A DNA stretch of 34,834 nucleotides. Origin: a virus. A program made the position numbers and the translations under genes. Positions 15,389-23,464 of the stretch are shown piece after piece (positions within the stretch are counted from its first letter, which is position 1; every line of letters begins with the position of its first letter). Below the pieces are notes generated by a model. That model searched no databases. It was not told the origin of the DNA and was given only the letters and a program-made list of their open reading frames with translations. Location: IMG/VR virus record IMGVR_UViG_3300048925_000627, positions 1 to 34,834 of that record. One strand, given 5' to 3'.

Positions 15389-16543
15389 TTACGCCCCGGA
15401 ACCCGCATTACCTGTCGAGGCCTGACCACTCAATACACCCTGAACCGCAGCAGAAACGATTTCCTGGATGTTTTCAGTTGTCAGCGGTACGCCGGAATTA
15501 CCGTCGGCTTGTTCGGACAGCATTTCGATATTCTCAATCAGGCACGCGCAGTCATAATCTTCAACAACATAGGCTTCATTGATGGATTCGAAATTCTCCA
15601 CACGGTCACGTTTTGGATTATCGATAACCGAGCGACGGCGGGTTTCGGACTGCCAGTAAATGGAGAGGTTATCAAGGCGGGTGATCAGCATGGCATTGGC
15701 CGGGAAGAACGGCACCCGGACCGCAGGCAGATTGCCGATACGCTTCTGGCTGATAATAAGATCTGCTGCGAGTGATTCGCTGTTAGGCTGGTCGCGGTTG
15801 ACGATCGGGAAATATTTGTCAGCCAGCAGAGCGCGACCACAAATCACGACCAGTTCAGTATCTTCCTGATACCATGCAGCAATTTTTTCATTAACCGCAC
15901 CCATTACCAACGCATCGAGATTTTTGAAATCGCCTGCTTTGCCAACACGGATCACCTGTGAAATTACCTGGCCATCTTCACCGATAACTTTATCCAGTAC
16001 CTGAACGGGTTTTTCCTGGCGAATTTTTTCAAGCCAGCCGATATTCACGTCCTGGAGTAAAGGATTCGCCACACGGTCAGAGGTTTTTTCACGCTTCACA
16101 CCATTGAAACCGATCATGATGCGGTCAAGCGCCTGGCGCTGGATGATAGCGTCGCGGATGCGGGTCTGAAAATCCTGAAACTTAGCCCACAAATCCAGCT
16201 TCTGATACGGCAGGGCGGTATCAAAGTTGGTCTGCGTGCATTTGTAACCTTCGCCGTCAATGTAGGTTGGGTCGGTAGGCTCGCGGTCTTTCTGGGTGGT
16301 GTCAGTGGTTCCCGCGATAGTTGCGCCGATGCCGAGACCGAGACGTTCCCCGGATTGCTCATCCACTGGGATAATATTGATTTTTTGCAAGAAGCTGGAA
16401 GATTCCTGAATTTTGGTTTCCAGCGTCTGTGCCACTGATGGCGCGGCAGTGTATTTTTTCGCGACATCGTCGGCAGTAATACCATTCAGCTCTGCTAACT
16501 GCGTCAGATAGCCATTGAATTTAAAGCGGGTTTCTTTTTTCAT
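15389..16543 (-). CDS. N: major capsid protein precursor N
   Basis: This 384-residue protein matches P2 gpN (357 residues), the major capsid protein. Family features: MKKETRFKFNGYLTQLAELNGI at the start, QKINIIPVDEQSGERLGLG (about residues 53-71), DREPTDPTYIDGEGYKCTQTNFDT and LDNLSIYWQSETRRR. In P2 the first 31 residues are removed by the O protease; the corresponding segment is present here. The C-terminal 30 residues (from about TTENIQEIVSAAVQG, then a Gly/Ala/Ser-rich end) extend past P2 N and could be surface exposed. GGAG lies ten bases upstream. Confidence 0.96.
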   Translation of the reverse strand: MKKETRFKFNGYLTQLAELNGITADDVAKKYTAAPSVAQTLETKIQESSSFLQKINIIPVDEQSGERLGLGIGATIAGTTDTTQKDREPTDPTYIDGEGYKCTQTNFDTALPYQKLDLWAKFQDFQTRIRDAIIQRQALDRIMIGFNGVKREKTSDRVANPLLQDVNIGWLEKIRQEKPVQVLDKVIGEDGQVISQVIRVGKAGDFKNLDALVMGAVNEKIAAWYQEDTELVVICGRALLADKYFPIVNRDQPNSESLAADLIISQKRIGNLPAVRVPFFPANAMLITRLDNLSIYWQSETRRRSVIDNPKRDRVENFESINEAYVVEDYDCACLIENIEMLSEQADGNSGVPLTTENIQEIVSAAVQGVLSGQASTGNAGSGA

Positions 16544-16558
16544 TACGCAGTTGCTCCG

Positions 16559-17377
16559 TCAGCAGTTGGTCAGGTTTTCGTTGTGATTGCCGCTACCCGT
16601 TGCCTGCGGGCGAAAATCGCTTCGACTGTCCTGAATGGAAAGCTGGGTTTTCAGTTCGGTAAATTCTTTTGATAGCGTTTCAAGCTGCCGGGCATAGCCG
16701 ATCTGTTTTTCACTTAGTGAGGTCACGCTTTCTGAAAGCGTCTGATGCTCCAACGCAACGACTTCAACTGCCTGGTGCACATCAGAAAAACGTTTATCGT
16801 CACTGGTCGCTTTTGCAGAAAACAGGCTTTTGATACGTTCCAGAATGCTGACTGAGTCGGTTACATCCTCAAACTCGATCACAGTTTCTTCTGCTGCGGT
16901 GAAGAGATTCCCTGTGTCGAGTTTGCGACGCGCCAGTGGGTTTACCGGTGCTGTTGCGCTGAACTGCAACATTTCCGTACCAAGACTTGCAGGATCATCG
17001 GTAACAGCCAGTCCAACCAGATAGGCTTTTCCGCTGTCGGCGAAAGCAGGATTTACCTCCATGGAGGTGAAAAGTTTTTGCCATTTGTCCGTGAGTGCGA
17101 CGAGGTCATCAGTAGGAGATATCCATGCATAAAGCGCCATTTTTCCTTTCAGCGGACCTTCGGAAATTTCAGTAGCTTCGAGCTCGTCTACTTTCCCGTA
17201 GCGGCGAAATTGACTGTCAGCGGTATAACCCTTGATGTGTTCCATATTGACCAGGGCGGTATATACCGTCGGGTCATAGGTTTCAGCCATCTGCGTTAAC
17301 CAGTCGCGCTCAATAGTGCGCCCGTCAGTCGTGGCACCTTCTACCCCGACACGAAAACGCTTTGATTTTTTTGCCAT
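16559..17377 (-). CDS. O: capsid scaffolding protein and maturation protease O
   Basis: This 272-residue protein matches P2 gpO (284 residues), a fusion of serine protease and scaffold. The protease triad of P2 (Asp19, His48, Ser107) aligns with D18 (GATTDGRTI), H47 (NMEHIKG) and S105 (FTSMEV). AVTDDPASLGTEMLQF (about residues 123-138) is also conserved. From about 190 onward the protein is helical and polar, the scaffold part, and ends in the conserved LTNC-type tail. GGAG lies eight bases before the ATG. It is the first gene of the O-N-M-L-X-Y-K unit behind the shared Ogr dyad at 17458. Confidence 0.96.
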   Translation of the reverse strand: MAKKSKRFRVGVEGATTDGRTIERDWLTQMAETYDPTVYTALVNMEHIKGYTADSQFRRYGKVDELEATEISEGPLKGKMALYAWISPTDDLVALTDKWQKLFTSMEVNPAFADSGKAYLVGLAVTDDPASLGTEMLQFSATAPVNPLARRKLDTGNLFTAAEETVIEFEDVTDSVSILERIKSLFSAKATSDDKRFSDVHQAVEVVALEHQTLSESVTSLSEKQIGYARQLETLSKEFTELKTQLSIQDSRSDFRPQATGSGNHNENLTNC

Positions 17378-17457
17378 CTCTCCGGCTCCGGTTGTTTCGT
17401 AACATGTTCAGAGCCTTATGTTTGCGGCGATGGGGAGTGATAAACAACGCGGGGCCA

Positions 17458-17477
17458 TTGTGGGGAAAATGGCACAA
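17458..17477. promoter_or_regulatory. shared Ogr dyad of divergent late promoters PO and PP
   Basis: TTGT (17458-17461), 12 bases, then ACAA (17474-17477) lies in the 145-base gap between O (minus) and P (plus). The dyad is symmetrical, so one site could serve both directions, giving starts near 17412 for O and near 17522 for P. On the minus side CATAAG (17415-17420) is a reasonable -10. On the plus side the start would fall almost on the P start codon. No second dyad was found in the gap. Confidence 0.78.
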
Positions 17478-17522
17478 CTTAGCAGAGAGGTTAAGGAGAG
17501 CAGCGGGCCGTAGTCTTGCGGC

Positions 17523-19289
17523 ATGAACCCGACACTAATCAATCCCGATCTCGACCCGCGAAAACAGGCCATGTTCCTGTATTTCAGCGGCATACGCATA
17601 GCCCGCATTGCTGAAATGCTGGGCGAGAAAGCCGCAACTGTTCACAGTTGGAAAAAGCGTGACAAATGGGCCGAGATCGGCCCGCTTGAACAAATGCAGC
17701 TCACAACGGCGGCGCGCTATTGCCAATTGGTTATGAAGCAGCAGAAGGAGGGGCGCGACTACAAAGAGATTGATCTGCTTTCGCGACAGGCAGTACAGCA
17801 GGCAAGGATCGGGAAATTCAATAACGGCGGTAATGAAGCCGATCTGAATCCCAAAGTTGCCAACCGTAATAGCGGGCCGCGCAAAGCACCAGAGAAAAAT
17901 GTCTTTACTGACGAGCAGATCGAACAACTACAGGAGATTTTTCAGGCTGGGATGTTCGAATACCAGAAGCACTGGTGGCGAGCTGGCGTTGAAAACCGTA
18001 TACGTAATCTGCTGAAATCCCGCCAGATAGGGGCGACTTACTATTTTGCTCGTGAGGCGTTAATTGACGCACTTACAACCGGGCGAAACCAGATTTTCCT
18101 TTCAGCAAGCAAGGCTCAGGCGCACGTTTTCAAACAGTACATTATTGAATTTGCCAGAGAGGTTGATGTTGACCTGAAAGGCGACCCAATGACACTGCCC
18201 AATGGCGCGACATTGTATTTCCTCGGCACGAATGCCCGCACCGCGCAGAGTTATCACGGCAACCTTTACCTTGATGAATACTTCTGGATACCTAAATTTC
18301 AGGAGCTGCGTAAAGTCGCATCGGGTATGGCGCTACATAAAAAATGGCGTCAGACCTATTTTTCAACCCCTTCCAGCCTGACGCACAGCGCTTATCCGTT
18401 CTGGTCCGGTGCGTTGTTCAACAAGGGCCGCCCTAAAGCGGACCGCGTCGAATTTGACCTTTCACATACCCATCTTGCGGCTGGCGTTCGTTGCCCGGAC
18501 GGGCAATATCGCCAGATTGTGACGATAGAGGATGCCGTAAACGGCGGATGTAACCTTTTTGACCTCGATCAGCTACGGCTTGAATACAGCCCGGATGAGT
18601 ATGAAAACCTGCTGATGTGCCAGTTTGTGGATGACCTGGCATCTGTATTCCCGCTGGCAATGATGCAGGGATGCATGGTCGATAGCTGGGATGTCTGGGA
18701 CGATTTCGAACCGCTGTTGATCCGCCCGTTTGGCTGGAAGCAGGTATGGATTGGTTACGACCCAGCGAAGGGGACGACAAACGGGGATAGCGCAGGATGC
18801 GTGGTCATTGCACCGCCTGATGTTCCTGGCGGTAAATTTCGAATTCTTGAACGTCATCAGTGGCGCGGAATGGATTTCCGGGCGCAGGCCGCAGCCATAC
18901 AAGAGATCACCAGGCGCTATAACGTGACCTACATCGGTATTGACTCTACCGGCGTGGGTGATGGTGTTTACAAAACAGTGAAGCAATTTTTCCCGGCGGC
19001 CCGTGAATTTATTTATAACCCCAACGTGAAAAATGCCCTGGTACTTAAAGCCTGGGACATTGTTAACGCCCGGCGCCTGGAGTTTGACGCGGGCCTTACC
19101 GACATTGCGCAGTCATTTATGGCAATTCGCCGAGCTACTACCGCCAGCGGCAACCGCCCAACCTATGAAGCATCACGCAGCGAAGAAGCCAGCCACGCCG
19201 ATTTAGCCTGGGCGACGATGCACGCACTATTTAACGAACCGCTGGAAGGAACCACCGCCAGCAACCAAAATATTGTGGAGATTTTCTGA
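17523..19289 (+). CDS. P: terminase large subunit P
   Basis: This 588-residue protein matches P2 gpP (590 residues), the ATPase that drives DNA packaging. An N-terminal helix-turn-helix (IARIAEMLGEKAATVHSWKKRDKW, about residues 26-49) is followed by a Walker A-like SRQIGAT (166-172), Walker B LYLDEY (248-253) and coupling motif FSTPSS (280-285). The nuclease half has YDPAKG (412-417) and GIDSTGVGDG (472-481), with acidic residues expected in the RNase H fold. The ribosome-binding site is odd: AAGGAG lies 26 bases upstream, an in-frame stop at 17511 blocks longer starts, and only weak pairing is near the ATG. Confidence 0.97.
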   Translation: MNPTLINPDLDPRKQAMFLYFSGIRIARIAEMLGEKAATVHSWKKRDKWAEIGPLEQMQLTTAARYCQLVMKQQKEGRDYKEIDLLSRQAVQQARIGKFNNGGNEADLNPKVANRNSGPRKAPEKNVFTDEQIEQLQEIFQAGMFEYQKHWWRAGVENRIRNLLKSRQIGATYYFAREALIDALTTGRNQIFLSASKAQAHVFKQYIIEFAREVDVDLKGDPMTLPNGATLYFLGTNARTAQSYHGNLYLDEYFWIPKFQELRKVASGMALHKKWRQTYFSTPSSLTHSAYPFWSGALFNKGRPKADRVEFDLSHTHLAAGVRCPDGQYRQIVTIEDAVNGGCNLFDLDQLRLEYSPDEYENLLMCQFVDDLASVFPLAMMQGCMVDSWDVWDDFEPLLIRPFGWKQVWIGYDPAKGTTNGDSAGCVVIAPPDVPGGKFRILERHQWRGMDFRAQAAAIQEITRRYNVTYIGIDSTGVGDGVYKTVKQFFPAAREFIYNPNVKNALVLKAWDIVNARRLEFDAGLTDIAQSFMAIRRATTASGNRPTYEASRSEEASHADLAWATMHALFNEPLEGTTASNQNIVEIF

Positions 19290-20338
19290 TGGGTAAACGT
19301 CATTACAGAAAGAAAAGCGCACCGCGCCAACCCGAAATGACAATGGCCAACACTGCCAGTTCTGCCCATGCAGAGGCGTTTTCGTTCGGCGATCCGATTC
19401 CGGTGCTCGACCGGCGTGAACTGTTTGACTATCTCGAATGTGTTCAGGTTGACCGCTGGTATGAACCGCCGATCAGTATGGATGGCCTGGCCCGAACTTA
19501 CCGGGCGGCAGTTCATCACAGTAGCGCCATCCAGGTTAAGTGCAACATTCTGACCAGTACGTTTATTCCGCACCGATTCCTGTCGCAGCAGGCATTTTCG
19601 CGCTTTGCACTCGATTTTCTGACATTCGGTAATGCTTACCTCGAACAACGTGTAAATCGCCTCGGACAGACGTTGAGCCTGCAACCGGCACTGGCAAAAT
19701 ATACCCGACGCGGTGTTGAACCTGACCAATACTGGTTTGCGCAATATGGGTACAACAAAGAACCGTACCCATTTGAGCAGGGCAGGGTGTTTCACCTCAT
19801 GGAGCCGGATTTAAATCAGGAGTTGTACGGCCTGCCGCAGTATCTGTCGGCTATCCCGTCGGCATTACTGAATGAGTCTGCCACGCTGTTTCGTCGTAAA
19901 TACTATCTGAACGGTAGCCATGCGGGTTTCATCATGTACATGAGCGACCCGGCGGCAAATCAGGAAGATGTCGACAACATCCGAGAGGCACTTAAGAAAT
20001 CAAAGGGGCCGGGTAACTTTCGTAACCTGTTTATGTACTCGCCGAACGGGAAGAAGGATGGGATTCAGATCATTCCATTGTCAGAGGTTGCGGCTAAAGA
20101 TGAATTTCTCAACATCAAGAATGTATCGCGTGATGATATGTTGGCTGCGCATCGAGTCCCACCACAATTAATGGGGATCATCCCAACAAATACGGGAGGG
20201 TTTGGTGATGTAGAAAAATCAGCACGGGTATTTGTCAGGAATGAATTACGACCATTACAAAAAAAAATGGAAGAATTAAATACATGGCTTGAAGAAAAAA
20301 TTATGGTTTTTGATAAATATTTATTGGATATCGAATAA
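19289..20338 (+). CDS. Q: portal protein Q
   Basis: This 349-residue protein matches P2 gpQ (344 residues), the dodecameric portal through which DNA enters and leaves the head. Recognised stretches are FDYLECVQVDRWYEPPIS, FLTFGNAYLEQRVNRLG, HAGFIMYMSDPAANQEDVDN and HRVPPQLMGIIPTNTGGFGD. The ATG shares one base with the P stop codon (TGATG). The last 40 or so codons (from about 20200) become strikingly AT-rich, with long A runs, unlike the rest of the gene. This suggests that the 3' end came in with the neighbouring cargo operon. Confidence 0.96.
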   Translation: MGKRHYRKKSAPRQPEMTMANTASSAHAEAFSFGDPIPVLDRRELFDYLECVQVDRWYEPPISMDGLARTYRAAVHHSSAIQVKCNILTSTFIPHRFLSQQAFSRFALDFLTFGNAYLEQRVNRLGQTLSLQPALAKYTRRGVEPDQYWFAQYGYNKEPYPFEQGRVFHLMEPDLNQELYGLPQYLSAIPSALLNESATLFRRKYYLNGSHAGFIMYMSDPAANQEDVDNIREALKKSKGPGNFRNLFMYSPNGKKDGIQIIPLSEVAAKDEFLNIKNVSRDDMLAAHRVPPQLMGIIPTNTGGFGDVEKSARVFVRNELRPLQKKMEELNTWLEEKIMVFDKYLLDIE

Positions 20339-20340
20339 AA

Positions 20341-20363
20341 AAAGGCACTCTATGAGTGCCTTT
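20341..20363. terminator. bidirectional terminator between Q and the cargo operon
   Basis: GGCACTC (20344-20350) and GAGTGCC (20354-20360) form a perfect stem, extended by AAA/TTT to ten pairs. On the minus strand it is followed by at least seven U residues, so it is a strong terminator for the 20366-22701 operon. On the plus strand the T run is only three bases, so it also could end the P-Q transcript, less efficiently. Convergent genes share it. Confidence 0.85.
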
Positions 20364-20365
20364 GC

Positions 20366-21205
20366 CTAAATTGCTGGTCCGATGAAGTCTCCTTGTGTGG
20401 CTGGTCGTAAGCTAATGTACTCCACTCTCCATTGGTCCATTCTTCTTAGGTCGTATAGCGAAAACCCTTGATCACTTACAGCAAGACATGATTCCAGAGC
20501 GATTGTTTTACTTTCATCTGGTTTTCCATGTATAGCATGCATTTTTGCCGTTATTTCTTTACAAATATTCTCAGCGTTTTCTCTACCTTGGCCGGCACCT
20601 TCAACAGAATCATAAACTACACGAATGTGAAGCTCGTAAGGTGTTTCATCGTCCAGTTCTTCATGCCGATCTTCGCCCAAGTCGAAAAAAATACCTACAA
20701 TAAATTTAGCGTTTTTCTCTACGACTTTTGCAATTGACCTGATTAGGTTACCTTTCCCATTTTCAGTCATTCTAAGTCGCTTTTCGAATATATCAGGAAA
20801 AGCTGGCCGCCCATATCTTGCTGCAAGCCACTGTTTAAGTGCTTGTTTTTCTATAGGAGATATTGCAAATTCTTTATCAGCCTCATCGGCTGCAAAAATT
20901 GCTCTTTCAAACAAAAATTTTTGCTCGTGAGTAAGCTCTAAAGCATAACCATCGTGAATTTCATCACTTAACGCTAGATGCAATGTCCTTGGATGTTTAG
21001 CATTAGAGAAATTCCCATCAAGTTGAACAAGTTTACCTTTGATAAACTCGAGCACAGAGTCAGCTTCGTCATTTTGTATATCACAGTCATGAGTGATCAT
21101 GATTATCTTATGTGCAGTGTCCTCTGCATCAAGAAGTTTTAAGGACACCGCATCTTCATGTTTTAACACTTGGCCTTGACGCCAAGTAGATCCTGACTCA
21201 AGCAT
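20366..21205 (-). CDS. cargo operon protein with HDCD motif, unknown function
   Basis: I do not recognise a named family for this 279-residue soluble protein. It opens WRQGQVL (residues 8-14) and has IMITHDCDI (35-43), a motif shared by a group of uncharacterised proteins with a WRQG...DCD N-terminus. ARYGRPAFPD (129-138) and an acidic stretch FDLGEDRHEELDDETPYEL (174-192) follow. Clustered Asp, His and Cys could bind metal, but no known nuclease fold is evident. No signal or membrane segment is seen. It is third in a three-gene operon, 11 bases after the preceding stop, with AGGA nine bases upstream. Base composition is more AT-rich than the core genes. A role in phage exclusion is an inference from position. 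Confidence 0.7.
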   Translation of the reverse strand: MLESGSTWRQGQVLKHEDAVSLKLLDAEDTAHKIIMITHDCDIQNDEADSVLEFIKGKLVQLDGNFSNAKHPRTLHLALSDEIHDGYALELTHEQKFLFERAIFAADEADKEFAISPIEKQALKQWLAARYGRPAFPDIFEKRLRMTENGKGNLIRSIAKVVEKNAKFIVGIFFDLGEDRHEELDDETPYELHIRVVYDSVEGAGQGRENAENICKEITAKMHAIHGKPDESKTIALESCLAVSDQGFSLYDLRRMDQWRVEYISLRPATQGDFIGPAI

Positions 21206-21216
21206 CCAACGTATTC

Positions 21217-21876
21217 CTATTCCTGAATAACTGAACCGGGAATTGATATCGATGATTTCCAGCTATCTGTCGGGACGGCCTTGCTTGGAATTTCTGAGGA
21301 CGCTTTCGTTGCTTGGTTCATAATTTTTGCCTCTTTTATCAAAAGGTCAATTGGACCTTGCCATTCGGCACCTTCCTTGATGAGGTTCATCAGGGATTTA
21401 CCATCAAAAGCTTTCATCTTAACTAAAATTTTTGAATTGGTAATATTGGCACTCTTGAATTCATCCGCAACCAGACTGAGCGTTTTAACATATTCCATCT
21501 TAATGTCGTCATCAGGTGTGCTTTCTCCGCTAAGCCATTTATAAACGGCTTGGCGGCTCACCCCTAAATCTTTTGCTAACTCTGACATAGACGGATTGAT
21601 TACTGACCGGATGTTTTCCATATGATCTGCAATCGTTCTGATATCTAAATCGTTCGATGCTGATGTCGCATCGTACGAATCTACCATAAACCTCTCAACG
21701 ATAATGCTTGGAGAGGTCTTCGATTCGAAGAATCGAATACACTTAGCCATATTTTCTACAAGGTACCCTGCACTTGTACCCCGGATATGAGTTAAAGCTG
21801 TCCCGGAATCTCCGAAACCCATAATCGACTGAAAATTCAATCGATTAAAATTACTTCCTGTAGACGCTACCAGCAT
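21217..21876 (-). CDS. cargo operon helix-turn-helix protein
   Basis: This 219-residue protein contains one clear helix-turn-helix, MSELAKDLGVSRQAVYKWLSGE (about residues 96-117), of the XRE/phage repressor type. The N-terminal 90 residues (VASTGSNFNRLNFQSIMGFG and onward) and the C-terminal 80 residues (LIKEGAEWQGPIDLLIKEA) match nothing I know. It could be the regulator of the operon or a DNA-binding subunit of the system. AGGAGG lies six bases before the ATG at 21876. A second ATG at 21880 is in another frame. It is the middle gene, 18 bases after the TIGR04255-like gene. It is not a P2 core gene. Confidence 0.75.
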   Translation of the reverse strand: MLVASTGSNFNRLNFQSIMGFGDSGTALTHIRGTSAGYLVENMAKCIRFFESKTSPSIIVERFMVDSYDATSASNDLDIRTIADHMENIRSVINPSMSELAKDLGVSRQAVYKWLSGESTPDDDIKMEYVKTLSLVADEFKSANITNSKILVKMKAFDGKSLMNLIKEGAEWQGPIDLLIKEAKIMNQATKASSEIPSKAVPTDSWKSSISIPGSVIQE

Positions 21877-21894
21877 ACATGACCTCCTTTGCTA

Positions 21895-22701
21895 CTAGTT
21901 CCATTTCTCGAGAGCATGAGGGGAAACTATCTGATCAAACGATTTTCTGACCACTTCGTATAATGACTGTAGTTGCTTTTGCACATTTTCCAACGAAGGT
22001 TTGATCATACCTTCGGCGTAGTGGTCTGTGTCTACAATACAATGCCACTGGTGGGGGGTTCTTTTAAATCGTTCTTTTACTGTTACCCCATTAGGTACCA
22101 TATCTGGAGGAAAAGAAAGATGCCCATGCATTTTATGAACGCGTGTCACTATTACGCCATGTGATACCAAAGGGCCGATTTCCGTTTGGAAAACTTGCTC
22201 ATTTGTTGATTGGATCTGGCGCAAATCAAGCTGGACACCATGCAACCCTTCGCAAAGATAATCTTCTATGTCTTCCCCTGGTTCCGGCAGTACTGCATCC
22301 AAGTAACGCATTCCCAAACGTGTGATCAATGTTGGTTGTGCATGAGCCATTACTTTTTCTAGACCAAGCATAAAATTGTTGATGAATTCTACATGCGAAG
22401 TATATTCGGTCGTCTGAAATGTTATCGAATCCGTAGACAAAATGAACCCCGAATTTGATTCGGCGTTAGTCATGAACCACTGTTTTACAATTTCAATGTT
22501 TGTGGTGGGTTGTTCATTCGGAGTACCGACTTCAAACTTGAATTGTTGCACTGTAGTTTCCTGATACATAGGATAACCTTGCAACCGTAATGAATCCTGA
22601 ATATCTTCGACATACCTGTTCATAGCTGGTACAGGCGTAAATTTGGCCTGTATTAGTGCATAGTAAACGGGTGCATTGGTCATGATCCTTGCTTGTCTCA
22701 T
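21895..22701 (-). CDS. cargo operon TIGR04255-like protein
   Basis: This 268-residue protein resembles the uncharacterised TIGR04255 family: an N-terminal TNAPVYYALIQAKFTPVPAM (about residues 8-27), a long helix with YVEDIQDSLRLQGYP, and a C-terminus ending in an ALEKWN-type motif after a helix. No catalytic motif or membrane segment is seen. The start at 22701 is chosen because AGGAGG lies five bases upstream and the family motif begins just after it. The open frame runs on to 22752. It is first in the three-gene operon and nearest to cos. No convincing promoter hexamers were found in the AT-rich stretch upstream (22720-22850). Function unknown. Confidence 0.68.
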   Translation of the reverse strand: MRQARIMTNAPVYYALIQAKFTPVPAMNRYVEDIQDSLRLQGYPMYQETTVQQFKFEVGTPNEQPTTNIEIVKQWFMTNAESNSGFILSTDSITFQTTEYTSHVEFINNFMLGLEKVMAHAQPTLITRLGMRYLDAVLPEPGEDIEDYLCEGLHGVQLDLRQIQSTNEQVFQTEIGPLVSHGVIVTRVHKMHGHLSFPPDMVPNGVTVKERFKRTPHQWHCIVDTDHYAEGMIKPSLENVQKQLQSLYEVVRKSFDQIVSPHALEKWN

Positions 22702-22865
22702 GTCGCCCTCCTGTTCTAATCCGTCACAATGAATGTTTGTCAGTTTACACATTGGTTGACACCTTCTCTATAACATAGTTCACTTCTTCTGATTTAGATG
22801 GTTTAAAAAGGAATATAAAAACTATCTAGATCTCCTCATAGCGTCCTTCTTCCCCAAAAAGCGCG

Positions 22866-22884
22866 CTCGTAGCCCCGCCACGCC
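22866..22884 (-). other. cos site (cohesive end sequence)
   Basis: On the minus strand these 19 bases read GGCGTGGCGGGGCTACGAG. From memory, the cohesive ends of 186 and P2 begin GGCGTGGCGGGG and GGCGAGGCGGGG, so the first 12 bases agree exactly with 186. The site lies between portal Q and the replication side, where cos belongs. The rest of the 320-base gap 22702-23021 holds the leader of the cargo operon, the GCATG repeats (22895-23016) and an imperfect hairpin (22960-22969 and 22977-22986), but no gene. The exact nick positions are inferred. Confidence 0.75.
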
Positions 22885-22894
22885 CGCCCGCTTT

Positions 22895-23016
22895 ATGCAT
22901 GGTTTTTCATGCATGTGCATGGATAACGACAAAGCCCATCAGGACAGGCGGGCCAGCGGATGAACGATCCTTTTCCGATCATTCATTTTCATGCAGCATA
23001 GTCATGCACGACATGC
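22895..23016. repeat. cluster of GCATG/CATGC repeats next to cos
   Basis: Seven copies of GCATG or its complement occur in 122 bases (22897, 22908, 22911, 22917, 22990, 23003, 23012). About 0.25 would be expected by chance. The first two arms, ATGCATG (22895-22901) and CATGCAT (22908-22914), form a hairpin around GTTTTT. Their position beside cos suggests binding sites for the terminase subunit M, but this is inference. Confidence 0.55.
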
Positions 23017-23021
23017 GAGAG

Positions 23022-23285
23022 TCAAAAAAGCGGCATTTGCGGGTCATATTCGGCAGGTATTGATCGCCGATATTGCTCGGCCTCGTAGTAGATAATGAAT
23101 CTGTCAGCCTCGTTACCATGGATAGGATGGTCAGGCCCGAGCATGAAATACCCGTCAAATGTCCGGCCCAGCCAGTAGTCTGTGAAACCTGCACGCTGAA
23201 ACAAAACCCAGCCGCCGGGTTTATATTTTGGTAGCGCCTGGCCTTGGCGCACGGTCTGAAATCTCTGCTCTTGATTACCACCCAT
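23022..23285 (-). CDS. hypothetical protein near cos
   Basis: This 87-residue protein is not assigned to a family. It has an even, protein-like composition with many aromatic residues: KYKPGGWVLFQRAGFTDYWLGRTFDGYFMLGPDHPIHG is its core and IPAEYDPQMPLF its end. The pattern suggests a small beta-rich fold. GAGG lies about nine bases upstream of the ATG. It is the last gene before cos and may be read from the LexA-boxed promoter at 23668, though a strong hairpin (23325-23348) stands between. An overlapping 100-residue frame (22979-23281) is less protein-like. Confidence 0.6.
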   Translation of the reverse strand: MGGNQEQRFQTVRQGQALPKYKPGGWVLFQRAGFTDYWLGRTFDGYFMLGPDHPIHGNEADRFIIYYEAEQYRRSIPAEYDPQMPLF

Positions 23286-23324
23286 GCTCTAACGCCTCGC
23301 GTCGCTCGTTGTTCAACCCCACAA

Positions 23325-23348
23325 CGGCCTAAAACAAGTTTTAGGCCG
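23325..23348. repeat. 11-bp perfect hairpin
   Basis: CGGCCTAAAAC (23325-23335) and GTTTTAGGCCG (23338-23348) are perfectly complementary around two bases. In RNA the loop would open to four bases. No T run follows on either strand. It lies 14 bases downstream of the 33-residue ORF on the minus strand. It may be a mRNA stabiliser, a weak terminator of the SOS operon or a protein-binding palindrome. Confidence 0.6.
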
Positions 23349-23362
23349 CTGCGGCGTTATCA

Positions 23363-23464
23363 TTAACTGCGCCGATGCTCGCCCTCTCTCACATCTCTAT
23401 CCCAGAAATCCGCAATCAGCGCCGTTCGTAATTTTTTCTTGTTATCCAAAGTGATGTATTCCAT
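23363..23464 (-). CDS. possible 33-residue protein in the LexA-boxed operon
   Basis: A short open frame starts with ATG immediately after the TGA of the upstream 60-residue gene (TGAATG), which favours coupled translation. It encodes MEYITLDNKKKLRTALIADF and 13 more polar residues and stops with TAA. It has no independent good ribosome-binding site. Such small genes are usual at the right end of P2-like phages, but I cannot match this one to a family. Confidence 0.4.
   Translation of the reverse strand: MEYITLDNKKKLRTALIADFWDRDVREGEHRRS

Noticed and set aside
22979-23281. 100-residue minus-strand frame near cos
   Set aside because: It overlaps the more protein-like 87-residue frame almost completely and its composition is poor.
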